Source: Anaplasma platys (GTDB taxonomy: Bacteria; Pseudomonadota; Alphaproteobacteria; Rickettsiales; Anaplasmataceae). Taken from it: DNA of 22,663 nt. The stretch is from the NCBI RefSeq assembly GCF_012790675.1, contig NZ_CP046391.1:1169647-1192309 (forward strand). Direction: 5' to 3'. Under the pieces are notes generated by a model that was not told the DNA's origin, did no database searches, and saw only the letters and a list, made by a program, of their open reading frames with translations. Numbering within the stretch: the first letter of the stretch is position 1; each line of letters starts with the position of its first letter. Of this stretch, positions 1-7,878 are shown one piece after another. Both the position numbers and the translations under genes were made by a program.

Positions 1-321
1 GCTGAGGCTGTTGGCACATCGGCAAAGGATATTGATGGAAAGGTTTGTAAGAAGGACACTACCAATGCGGCAGGCAGTTGGAAGTGCGAGCAGACTGGCA
101 GCGGCAACGGCGGCGCGGAGTTCAGTAAACTATTTACGAAGGCTGGCGTGGATGCTAACGAGAAAGGCAAAGCGTGGCCTAACGGGACCGGCAACGTCGC
201 GAAAGCGGAAGACCTAAGTACGGCGTTGAATAGAGAACTAACCAGCGCCGAAAAGAACAAGGTAGCTGGGCTGCTAACGAGGACTATATCCGGTGGTGAG
301 GTAGTGGAGATCCTAGCATAA
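1..321 (+). pseudogene. msp2: msp2 pseudogene fragment (hypervariable region donor), truncated by window edge
   Basis: Frame 1 is open from the first base to a TAA at 319-321 and reads as the hypervariable region plus the start of the 3' conserved block of major surface protein 2. Recognisable elements include KAGVDAN, KGKAWPNG, KAEDLSTALNRELTSAEKN and LLTRTISGGEVVEI. In intact Msp2 the reading continues from GGEVVEI into a conserved beta-barrel half, but here it stops after two more residues. This is the known form of 'functional pseudogenes', which lack the full 5' and 3' conserved ends and serve as sequence donors for gene conversion into the single msp2 expression site. No start codon is visible because the left part lies outside the window. 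A weak echo of a downstream surface-antigen motif (NVCCDLKTF, frame 3, 330-356) may be decayed 3' sequence. The family identity is confident; use as a donor is inferred. Confidence 0.88.
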
Positions 322-1020
322 GTGATGCGAATGTATGCTGCGATCTCAAAACCTTCCACTTCTTCGACATAAAGTGTGAGTCACGTAACGTTGGATAATG
401 TGGATCCATTACATAGAGTATCGTGCCCATTTATATGCCAATGTTATCGCTTGTTTAGGAAATTTCTTATTAATTAGGATAAATAGTATACTAAGGCTCA
501 TTTATACGCGGTGGCGCAGTGTATTATGTCATAACTTTATTAGAACTGCGCATCAAAAACAATGCAACAACACGTTAATTTGACTAACTCATAAAACTTG
601 AAGCAACGTATAAGGTGTTCGATTTTCTGGACACATCAGATCTGTTCTCAACCACTGCAAGTTTCACCAAAGCAGCGTTTTAGTAAAAACAGGCTTTATC
701 CGGCTCAAATAGTACGCTAAATACAAAGTACGTTTGCACTTGTTCTATGCTCTACAAGCATTTTATATGAAATTTCCTATAAAAGTGTGCAAACATAACA
801 TATATGTCTATATTATGACAAAAGTGCATTATAGAAAAAACTCTACAGATGTGTATCGGTGCTTTGCGCGGCGTTACCTGAAGTTTCCTAATCCTCCTTC
901 TATTACATTAGCTATAAATTAATGTTTATTCCTTAAAAGGCTGTTCTGCAGTGCATGAGCTATGTCGATGTCTCGATGCGTCGTGTCCCATGTGAACAAG
1001 CTAACTAATGTGGTATATTT
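322..1020. other. AT-rich non-coding stretch between msp2 pseudogene and surface antigen
   Basis: No convincing gene was found on either strand. The only open frames (398-583 and 734-922) have compositions typical of random AT-rich sequence, no Shine-Dalgarno site and no recognisable motif. The first 30-60 bases may be the decayed 3' end of the msp2 copy. The stretch from roughly 400 to 930 is visibly richer in A and T than the flanking genes, consistent with decayed sequence. The promoter of the following surface-antigen gene should lie near its right end, but no clear -35/-10 pair stands out. Confidence 0.6.
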
Positions 1021-1866
1021 ATGGAATTAATGACGAAGATTACTGGGCTGGGCGGAGCCGCAGCTAAGGTTGTTCTGTGTGTTATGGTTTGTGCTCCTCC
1101 GCAGGCTTTCTCTTGTGATGGGGACAATGTAAAGGCAAATCGTTTTTACGTAAGCGGAAGTTATAGGAGTAGTTTTCCAAGCTTTAGCAACCTTGATGTT
1201 GCAGAAAGTAAAACATACGTTCCTGATGTGATGACAGTAACAAAAATGAGCATGAGAGGGGACGCTACTGCTGATATCAACGACAGATTGGCGTTTGCCC
1301 CATACCGTCCTGCGTACTATGAAAATGACTATTTTGGCTTTTCCGGCAGTGCGGGTGTTCTCGTAGGTTCTTGGAGGATAGAACTTGAGGGAACGAGGAA
1401 TACTTTCCCGGTCCGAGGCGGTGAAGGCTCTGTGCGCGAGGATAATGCATCTTATACAGCGCTGGTAAGAGGTGAGGAGATCACTGCTTCTAACTATATC
1501 GTAGTGAGAAATAAAAAAATCGGTATCGAAACGGTGGCCCTTAATGTTTGTTATGACATCAAAGCAAATACTGACCCTGTAATTTCGTACATGTGTTTTG
1601 GGGTGAGTGGAAATTCCCTGAATTTACTTGAGACCAAAAAGCTAGTGCATGGGTATCAAGGAAAAATAGGTGTTGGCGTGCACGTCACTCCCAATGTAGT
1701 AATGTTTTTGGGCGGTTATTACCATACATTGCATGGTAGCAACTATGAAGGAATGAAAGTAATTGTTCCTGAGCATGCTGCGTTGTATCCCAAGGCAACT
1801 TCAGCCCAGGCTAAAATGAGTATTGCATATCTTGGCGGAGAAGTTGGCCTCAGATACGCTTTCTAG
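1021..1866 (+). CDS. outer membrane protein, Msp2/surface antigen superfamily (PF01617 type)
   Basis: This is a 281-residue protein with an N-terminal signal peptide (hydrophobic stretch about residues 13-31, ending near QAFSC), so it should be exported to the outer membrane. The mature part has the layout of the Anaplasma/Ehrlichia surface-antigen family. It opens with NRFYVSGSY and has FGFSGSAGVLVGSWRIELEG in the first barrel half. A short variable insert follows, then the family hallmark LNVCYDI, alternating beta strands, and a C-terminal GGEVGLRYAF ending in Phe, typical of outer membrane beta-barrels. Length matches the smaller Omp paralogues (about 280). Start ATG at 1021 is taken; ATG 1030 is in frame and equally possible, and neither has a good SD. 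It is one of many paralogues related to Msp2 and Msp4; the exact omp number cannot be assigned from sequence alone. Confidence 0.87.
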   Translation: MELMTKITGLGGAAAKVVLCVMVCAPPQAFSCDGDNVKANRFYVSGSYRSSFPSFSNLDVAESKTYVPDVMTVTKMSMRGDATADINDRLAFAPYRPAYYENDYFGFSGSAGVLVGSWRIELEGTRNTFPVRGGEGSVREDNASYTALVRGEEITASNYIVVRNKKIGIETVALNVCYDIKANTDPVISYMCFGVSGNSLNLLETKKLVHGYQGKIGVGVHVTPNVVMFLGGYYHTLHGSNYEGMKVIVPEHAALYPKATSAQAKMSIAYLGGEVGLRYAF

Positions 1867-2816
1867 AACTAATTAGCTTTCCTACTTTTAATGCCATACA
1901 GAAAAAGTATGATGCAGCTCTCGATAATGAGAGATTTGTCGATAACTATACAAGAAGTACGTGCGTATGTGTTGTGTTCTGTGTCTACCCACAATGCGCG
2001 TGTGTAGTGCATGATTTCATGTGAAAGCTCTTGCCAACCGCATGTGGTTTTTCAATTCTCGCAGTAAACGCAGACACGGATAAAAGCATTTGGAAGCAGG
2101 TGTGGACTTTGGGGTGTCACCCTGCTTCTCATTTTGTACCGATGATGGCAGAATGTTGTGCTAGTGAGAGCTGTATAATTTTGTGAGACGTGTGGGGCAT
2201 GTTGCCTTCATTGGTCGGATGTGCAGGCTTTCCATATGCCGGCAGAACTTGTAGTGTGTTTGCGTATTTTACGTTCCATAACTTGTTTCAGTAATGATGT
2301 GCGCTGCTTTAGCCTTAAAGTAGCACTAAATGGCCATGAACAACAGGTGGTTTTTACCGGTGAAACGCGTTCAATCCAGCATGAGGAAAGGTGTGCCGGC
2401 CTTTCGGCAGGTCAGTGTGTTTGTTTCAAATGTTAGTTCTGTTTTCGTCCTCCTGAATGTTAAGGTTAGAAACTGTGGCACCATTTTTGTTAGAACACCA
2501 CAGCAAATATGGTCGGTACTTTCTGTACATGTTGGGGCGTGAATGGAAGTTTTTGTAATTTGCCCGTGTCACGGCTAGCGTATTGGCATCGAGGCAAAAC
2601 AGTTATTGGCATGGGAGCTGCTTCCAGTTAAAAGTCACCGACCGTCAAAGGCTGTAGATTTTTGGTATAAAAATCAAGCGCAACAGTCATGCAAAAGGGC
2701 GTTATGTCGTGTAACAGTAGGATTTTGCAGTACATGTGGCTAAGGAGAAACTCTGTTGTTGTAGTATCGTTACATGCTGTGTGTTACCTTACATAGTGTG
2801 CACTAATGGGTGTGGT
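1867..2816. other. 950-bp stretch without recognised gene
   Basis: No open frame here has protein-like features. The frames at 2221-2436 and 2330-2542 overlap each other, lack SD sites and have no recognisable motif. An imperfect hairpin at 2093-2128 is listed separately. A TATAAA element in the sequence ggtataaaaat near 2667-2677 could be the -10 of the ubiD promoter, about 140 bp upstream of its start, but no good -35 accompanies it. No tRNA T-loop or other known RNA motif was seen on either strand. Confidence 0.5.
2093..2135 (+). terminator. possible terminator hairpin downstream of the surface-antigen gene
   Basis: The 8-base GAAGCAGG at 2093-2100 pairs with CCTGCTTC at 2121-2128. Two further pairs are possible if one C is bulged, leaving a loop of about 15 bases. 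The sequence TCATTTT follows. It lies about 230 bp after the surface-antigen stop codon. The U-run is short and the loop long, so this could equally be a random or RNA-structural hairpin. Confidence 0.3.
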
Positions 2817-4304
2817 ATGTCATTTTCAAGCCTCCGCGAATTTTTGGCGTTTTTGGAAAAAAGTGGTGATGCAGTTCGGGTAACAGAGGAGGTGTCAACA
2901 AATCTGGAAATGACAGAAATCCACAGTAGGCTGGTCAAAACAGGTGGTCCAGCTGCTCTGTTTACCAATGTTGTTACTGATTATGGCCCCAGTGAGATAC
3001 CTGTGTTGGTGAACCTTTTTGGGACTGTAAAACGTGTTGCCAACGGTCTGGGTACAGAGCCCGAAGGGTTGCGTGATATTGGTCGCCTATTATCTTTCCT
3101 TCGGACGCCTACGCCTCCGGAGTCATTCCGCGATTTGCTGGACATGTTTCCACTGCTTCGTAATGTGCTGGCAGCGCGCAATACTCATGTGCGTAAAGCA
3201 GCGTGTCAGGAGGTGATAATTCGGAATGATGATATAGATTTAGGCAAATTGCCAATACAAACCTGCTGGCCTGACGAGCCCGCACCGCTTATTACGTGGC
3301 CTATTGTCGTGACACGTGGCCCTGGTGACGCAAAAGAAGACAACTACAATCTGGGAGTGTATAGGATGCAGGTTGTGGATAAAAAAACTACGATAATGAG
3401 GTGGCTGCGGCACCGTGGCGGAGCTCAGCAATATTTTAGGTGGGTGGCAGAAGGAAGGGGTGATTTTCCTGTGGCTGTGGTTATAGGCACTGATCCGTAT
3501 ACGACCATAGCGGCCGTGGCGCCTGTACCTGATACGCTGTCTGAATATCAGTTTGCAGGCATCCTCCGGAAAAGCCCTACTGCTCTGGTTGATTGTGTCA
3601 CAGTTCCTTTGCGTGTCCCGGCCAATGCTGAAATTGTGTTAGAAGGTATGGTGAGCCAAAGCGATCACCTTGACGAGGGACCATATTCCGACCATACGGG
3701 GTACTATAACAGTGTGGAGCAGTTTCCAAAATTTGAAATAACTGCGATAACCATGCGTTCTTCCCCGATATATCTAAGCACATATACCAGCCGCCCGCCA
3801 GATGAGTGTTCTGTTTTGGGAGAAGCTTTGAATGAGTTGTTAATTCCCATGTTGATTGCTCAATTCCCCGAAATATGTGACTTTTTTCTTCCTCCAGAAG
3901 GGTGTTCCTATAGGATAGCGGTCGTTTCAATCCGAAAGGCATATCCTGGGCACGCGCGACGTATCATTATGGGAATATTCTCATTTCTGCGTCAATTTAC
4001 TTACGTAAAGTACGTAATTGTCGTTGATTCCGATATAAATGTCCGTGAGTGGAAAGATATTATGTGGGCAATCTCTACCCGGATGGACCCTGCGCGAGAT
4101 GTCGTTATGATAGAATCAGCTCCCATTGACTATCTCGACTTTGCATCGCCAGAATCTGGATTGGGTAGCAAGGCAGGATTTGACGCAACTAACAAGATCC
4201 CTCCAGAGACGAAAAGGGAATGGGGGATCCCAGTAAAAATGTGCGATGATATCGTGGAAATGGTCACAAAGAAGTGGAGATCATACGGTTTTGAAGACAA
4301 CTAG
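2817..4304 (+). CDS. ubiD: UbiD family prenylated-FMN-dependent decarboxylase (3-octaprenyl-4-hydroxybenzoate carboxy-lyase)
   Basis: This 495-residue protein decarboxylates 3-polyprenyl-4-hydroxybenzoate in ubiquinone synthesis, a cytoplasmic or peripheral-membrane step that needs prenylated FMN supplied by UbiX. Family hallmarks are present. LREFLAFLEKSGDAVRV opens the N-terminal domain, followed by ITWPIVVTRGP and the NYNLGVYRMQ...MRWLRHRGGA cofactor region. EGPYSDHTGYY carries conserved acidic and His residues, YLSTYTSRPPDE follows, and a C-terminal SKAGFDATNKIP completes the set. Length fits the family (about 490). The frame is open upstream to a GTG at 2736, but that adds 27 residues including a Cys-rich segment foreign to the family, so ATG 2817 is preferred; its SD (GGGTG) is weak. 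It lies between two surface-antigen genes with long spacers, so it is probably transcribed alone. Confidence 0.93.
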   Translation: MSFSSLREFLAFLEKSGDAVRVTEEVSTNLEMTEIHSRLVKTGGPAALFTNVVTDYGPSEIPVLVNLFGTVKRVANGLGTEPEGLRDIGRLLSFLRTPTPPESFRDLLDMFPLLRNVLAARNTHVRKAACQEVIIRNDDIDLGKLPIQTCWPDEPAPLITWPIVVTRGPGDAKEDNYNLGVYRMQVVDKKTTIMRWLRHRGGAQQYFRWVAEGRGDFPVAVVIGTDPYTTIAAVAPVPDTLSEYQFAGILRKSPTALVDCVTVPLRVPANAEIVLEGMVSQSDHLDEGPYSDHTGYYNSVEQFPKFEITAITMRSSPIYLSTYTSRPPDECSVLGEALNELLIPMLIAQFPEICDFFLPPEGCSYRIAVVSIRKAYPGHARRIIMGIFSFLRQFTYVKYVIVVDSDINVREWKDIMWAISTRMDPARDVVMIESAPIDYLDFASPESGLGSKAGFDATNKIPPETKREWGIPVKMCDDIVEMVTKKWRSYGFEDN

Positions 4305-4446
4305 CCGCGTCAGGACCACGACTACAATCCAGGTATCACTCTTCGGGTTTTGGGGCTGTCTTTGTGAAAAGCAAACATTTTGAGTTTATTTCCGGAGCAC
4401 AAATCGTTTCCTTATGATGTTTCCGCGCAATTTTTTGACTAATACG

Positions 4447-4474
4447 TTGATTAATCCCATGAGCTAGTTATATT
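4447..4474 (+). promoter_or_regulatory. candidate sigma-70 promoter for the second surface-antigen gene
   Basis: TTGATT at 4447-4452 and TATATT at 4469-4474 are separated by 16 bases, within an AT-rich tract that stands out between ubiD and the next gene. It would give a 5' untranslated leader of roughly 120 bases. Other AT-rich -10-like sequences (4485-4500) occur closer to the gene, so the assignment is tentative. Confidence 0.35.
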
Positions 4475-4599
4475 TTTTGGATAAATCAATATATTAAATA
4501 CTTTTTTAAGCATAATCACCCATTCTGAAGCAGATTTACGGGAAGCTTGATGGATTTTTCAGTCAAGATGCGGGATTTTCATAGGAATGAGGATAATTT

Positions 4600-5745
4600 A
4601 TGGTTAAGCCTTTGGGTACGATAATTGCGGCTGTCTCCATGTTAAGTGGAGTGATTGCGGTATCGCCACATGCGGCGCAGCTAACGCCTGGGACAGCACA
4701 TTTTTACGTGAGCTTGGGTTATGGTCCTGTGATCAGCAATGTAAGCGGTTTTCGAATTGGAACAAATGAGGAAACAAAGTGGGTATTCCCGTATCATAAA
4801 AGGCAGGGCGTATCAGAGCTACACTCTGAGAACTTTTTCTGGTCAACGGCCACGTATCCTGAATTTAGGTTTAAAAAGAGTTCCTCAGGTTATCAAGGTG
4901 CGCTTGGCTATTCTCACCGTGGTATGAGGATGGAGCTAGAAGTTGACCATGTGAAATTTGATATTGTACCAACGGGCCAACAAAAAAAACTGCGTGCTGG
5001 AGGTATTCCTTTTGCTTTGGGTAAAGAAGTGACCGTTCAAAGTACGCGAGTTCCAGCACGGTTAGTCGAGCATTTTCCCAAATTTTCATCAAGGGGCGTT
5101 AATACGATAATAAAGTACCTCAGGGATCCTACGCTGTTGGGTGCCGACAAGGCGGCGATTTTTGGCCATCATGCCAGACTTTTAGGGCACATTGCTAAAC
5201 ATCTTGCAGAGAAAGAGGAAGCAATAACTCCGGGTGTAAAAGCGGCGCGTGACGAGCTGGTTCGTCAAGATAGTGAGGTATTCGACACCTATATTGACAG
5301 TGTGGAGGATCCAGACGGGATAATAACTCGTTCCATAGCGATGGGGGCGGAAGGTGCTGAAATTGTTGAGCTTACTTCGATCAACAATACGTCGTTTACG
5401 GCGAATTTGTGCTATGACTTTCTTCCTATCAAGGTCACGAAGTTTAGATTGTCTCCTTACACATGTGCGGGAATTGGCAGTAGCATAGTGGGAGTTGCGG
5501 AAGGCCACATTAACGCCCAATTTTCGTACAAACTCAAGTTAGGTTTGGACTATAGCCTGACACCTAAGTTTACAATATACGCGGGCGCGGTTTATAGCGG
5601 CATAAAGGGCATGGAATACGACAGAATACCTGTTAAGAGGTTGGTTGACGATATCAGCCACTACAGCAACTCTAACAACGAAGCAACTGCCAGCTTTGGT
5701 TACACTGCGGTAAGTTTAGAGTTCGGCAGTAGGATGTTATTCTAG
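4600..5745 (+). CDS. outer membrane protein, Msp2/surface antigen superfamily, with large helical insertion
   Basis: This 381-residue protein has a signal peptide (hydrophobic core about residues 6-22, likely cleavage near HAA at 24-26). The mature N-terminus HFYVSLGYGPVISNVSGF and the strand YQGALGYSHRGMRMELEVDH match the first barrel half of the Msp2 superfamily. The second half holds NNTSFTANLCYDFLPI, YTCAGIGSSIVGV, KLGLDYSLTPKFTIYAGAVY and a C-terminal strand ending in MLF. Between the halves (about residues 128-265) lies an insertion rich in charged and Ala/Leu residues, predicted helical. It sits where Msp2 carries its hypervariable region, and explains why the protein is about 100 residues longer than the paralogue at 1021-1866. 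Start ATG 4600 has GAGGA six bases upstream. The role is probably a porin-like surface antigen; the specific omp number is not assignable here. Confidence 0.88.
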   Translation: MVKPLGTIIAAVSMLSGVIAVSPHAAQLTPGTAHFYVSLGYGPVISNVSGFRIGTNEETKWVFPYHKRQGVSELHSENFFWSTATYPEFRFKKSSSGYQGALGYSHRGMRMELEVDHVKFDIVPTGQQKKLRAGGIPFALGKEVTVQSTRVPARLVEHFPKFSSRGVNTIIKYLRDPTLLGADKAAIFGHHARLLGHIAKHLAEKEEAITPGVKAARDELVRQDSEVFDTYIDSVEDPDGIITRSIAMGAEGAEIVELTSINNTSFTANLCYDFLPIKVTKFRLSPYTCAGIGSSIVGVAEGHINAQFSYKLKLGLDYSLTPKFTIYAGAVYSGIKGMEYDRIPVKRLVDDISHYSNSNNEATASFGYTAVSLEFGSRMLF

Positions 5746-5794
5746 TTTTCTGCCGTAGGATTTTTTAGATTCATTTCCTCATCAGTGCCATTAT

Positions 5795-5819
5795 ATGAAA
5801 GCCCTATACGGGCTTTCAT
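5795..5819. terminator. bidirectional terminator hairpin between convergent genes
   Basis: ATGAAAGCCC (5795-5804), loop TATAC, GGGCTTTCAT (5810-5819) is a perfect 10-bp stem. It lies between the plus-strand surface antigen (stop at 5745) and the minus-strand membrane protein, whose TAA stop codon shares base 5819 with the stem. AT-rich sequence follows on the plus side (ATTATG) and precedes it (TTATAT), giving modest U-rich tails in both directions. It probably terminates both transcripts. Confidence 0.65.
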
Positions 5820-7423
5820 TATGCTGCCCGTAATGGAGTTTCACTTTGAGCAATGCATTGTTCAATTTCTGGGTTGTCAAGAAGCAACGGTCTAATATCT
5901 GCGCCCCCGGCACGTAGAGCGTTAAGGCAAGCAGAAGCTAACATATGATCATCGTCGCACTTTCTGAGCTCATAATCTAGGTGTGGCTTGACATCTAGGT
6001 AAGCAGTCAGGCTCATTCCAAGTTCTTCAGCAGTGGCGCGATCTTTTCTGTGCAGCAGCAAGTTTTCAATTAATGACACACCTACCACCGCCATGGCGCA
6101 TACCATTATCAACGCGGTGAGCGCAGATATTTTATTTTGAGCAATAGGGAGTTGTTCACTGATGTAAAATATAGCAGAAATAGAAGCTAGCCCTATAGCT
6201 GCGATCACTATTACGCCCATGATAGAGAACTTTGCAGTCTTGTTCTGTATGTGAAATGCAAAAACCCCAGCTGACAGCAATCCACTCACTGACGCTGTGA
6301 CAAACGCAGTAAATGCTCTGGTCTCATTTACTAGTGGAAGAGCAATGAGCACAGAGTGGGCAAGGGAACCTGCTATAGTAAGTGCCAGGGTTGTCCAAAA
6401 TATGCAACGCGCAACACGTTGTTTTGTTGTTAGCAGGTGGTTTGCGGTTGCAAGCATCAAATTGTGTTTAGCACTTGTTTTCTTTCCTTCAGGCGTGGGG
6501 CGTAGTGTCGCGTCCAAATATCCCCGTGAGATTAGCAGCTGAAAGATTGACTCTCTGTATACCGCGGTTTGCGAAGACGCATCTCGCAGCAAGGCCGATA
6601 CACTGCGCAGAGCTGAAAGCCGTTGTTTGTGTTGCGCATACTGCCAGCGGGTTAAATTTGCGGCAGCGTACCGGGCTCTGTGTTGTCGTCCTAGGAACAA
6701 CACAAAACAAGCCAAAGGCATGACAATCGTAGGGAACAACAAGATCGTGGTCACGTAGCGAAGAACTCGTTCTCTTCCTGTTAGTAGGGCACTGCTTTCC
6801 ATGTAGAACACGGAGTCCAACACTTGGTGTAACAAGGGTTTCTCCGCAGTGTTGTACCGTGCCACACAAAGAATGTTATTCCTGTGTTGCTCATCATCTT
6901 GGCCATAAGGCCGTGTAAAGGATGTGGTGCCCGACAAGGATGCTATTAAGTCTACAAGCTGCTGCTTAATGTGTCCCTGAGATAATAAGCGTTTTTGTTC
7001 CGCCAAAGAGTATACGGAAAGGTTTTTTGCGTACACAACCAACAAAACATCCCTAGGAAGTACTGCAGCAGGACAAAGCGGCAGCGCAGTTGTTAAGCCG
7101 CATGTGGTTATGACCTCGTGGTCTGCTTTGGCGCTTATCAATCGGATGGCGAAATTTGTCTTATTGACTAGGGCAGCAGTCCTGTGTCTTACATCCTCGG
7201 GCCTCGTGTTATATAGAACAAAAATTCTGCTCAACAACGCCTGTTTAAAGTCTTGATCAGTCGAGGATAGAACCGGCATCAGATCTTGGTTAGCATCTAA
7301 AACTTCGGATATAGGAGCGACTCCCGGAATCACATCACCGTGGCAAATTGTTCCTAGCTCCTCAGAGAAGAAAATCGACCGTCTAACAATTTCGTTACAA
7401 ATATCAACGTCATGACGTGGCAT
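5819..7423 (-). CDS. multi-spanning membrane protein of unknown function (Anaplasmataceae-type hypothetical)
   Basis: I do not recognise this 534-residue protein. It has a soluble N-terminal part of about 220 residues. A first transmembrane segment (about 223-245) is followed by a cytoplasm-like linker of about 95 residues rich in Arg, Gln and Lys (about 246-340). Four closely spaced hydrophobic segments come next (about 341-363, 370-392, 399-421, 433-456), then a charged C-terminal tail of about 75 residues. No signal peptide is evident. The start is chosen at ATG 7423 because GGAGG lies 9 bases upstream; an upstream in-frame TTG at 7453 would add 10 residues without any SD. It lies 279 bp beyond the zinc-finger gene and ends on the shared terminator hairpin. 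A candidate minus-strand promoter (TTGATC, 17 bases, TTTAAT) lies within about 100 bp upstream. Function is unknown; it could be an inclusion- or envelope-associated protein. Confidence 0.75.
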   Translation of the reverse strand: MPRHDVDICNEIVRRSIFFSEELGTICHGDVIPGVAPISEVLDANQDLMPVLSSTDQDFKQALLSRIFVLYNTRPEDVRHRTAALVNKTNFAIRLISAKADHEVITTCGLTTALPLCPAAVLPRDVLLVVYAKNLSVYSLAEQKRLLSQGHIKQQLVDLIASLSGTTSFTRPYGQDDEQHRNNILCVARYNTAEKPLLHQVLDSVFYMESSALLTGRERVLRYVTTILLFPTIVMPLACFVLFLGRQHRARYAAANLTRWQYAQHKQRLSALRSVSALLRDASSQTAVYRESIFQLLISRGYLDATLRPTPEGKKTSAKHNLMLATANHLLTTKQRVARCIFWTTLALTIAGSLAHSVLIALPLVNETRAFTAFVTASVSGLLSAGVFAFHIQNKTAKFSIMGVIVIAAIGLASISAIFYISEQLPIAQNKISALTALIMVCAMAVVGVSLIENLLLHRKDRATAEELGMSLTAYLDVKPHLDYELRKCDDDHMLASACLNALRAGGADIRPLLLDNPEIEQCIAQSETPLRAA

Positions 7424-7702
7424 ATCCAGTGTCCTCCCAACTTTTAAATTCAAAAGTCCAGTGACGCAGCAGGATGGTAAGTTTTGCGTTTTGCGATGTA
7501 TTAAATTTTACCACAAATGTCCGATCAAAACACTGTTTCATGTGCTGGTAATATAACGCTGCGCTTCAGTACCTCATTCATTCCCTTCACAGCGTTGCGT
7601 GGTTGTTGACACAACGATCATTGGCACCGGCACACACAAGTGTCGGCGATCTGTTACTTGAATGATATCGGTTCCTCGTAGCCAATGTATGTCTTACAGG
7701 TC

Positions 7703-7849
7703 TCAACTCAGTATTTTTCCGCAATAAGGACATGGCACTGACTCGCCAGGTGGTATCTTTACATATACTTGAGGATGGCCAAAGAACAGCCCCTTATCAT
7801 CGGCCCCAGAACAGGCTACCACTTTCCCCGAATCTGCATCGTGACTCAT
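7703..7849 (-). CDS. small CHCC zinc-finger protein (zf-CHCC, NDUFS6-like)
   Basis: A 48-residue reading frame starts at ATG 7849 with GAGG eight bases upstream and ends at TGA 7703-7705. The protein carries Cys13, His25, Cys40 and Cys43, spaced C-x11-H-x14-C-x2-C. It contains GLFFGHPQVYVKIP and the terminal VPCPYCGKIL, which is the pattern of the zf-CHCC domain (PF10276). That domain forms the C-terminus of the mitochondrial complex I subunit NDUFS6 and occurs as stand-alone small proteins in alphaproteobacteria. It begins 29 bp after the secD stop on the same strand, so it is probably co-transcribed with secD. The likely role is a zinc-binding accessory of NADH dehydrogenase. The motif is seen directly; the complex I role is from family knowledge. 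Confidence 0.85.
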   Translation of the reverse strand: MSHDADSGKVVACSGADDKGLFFGHPQVYVKIPPGESVPCPYCGKILS

Positions 7850-7878
7850 ACAAAGACCTCATTGCTTATTACTCTGTG

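Noticed and set aside
2330..2542. 70-codon plus-strand frame in the ubiD upstream region
   Set aside because: It overlaps another random frame, has no SD and no recognisable motif.
2736..2816. Upstream extension of ubiD starting at GTG 2736
   Set aside because: The 27 extra residues are Cys-rich and foreign to the family; the usual UbiD N-terminus begins at the ATG at 2817.
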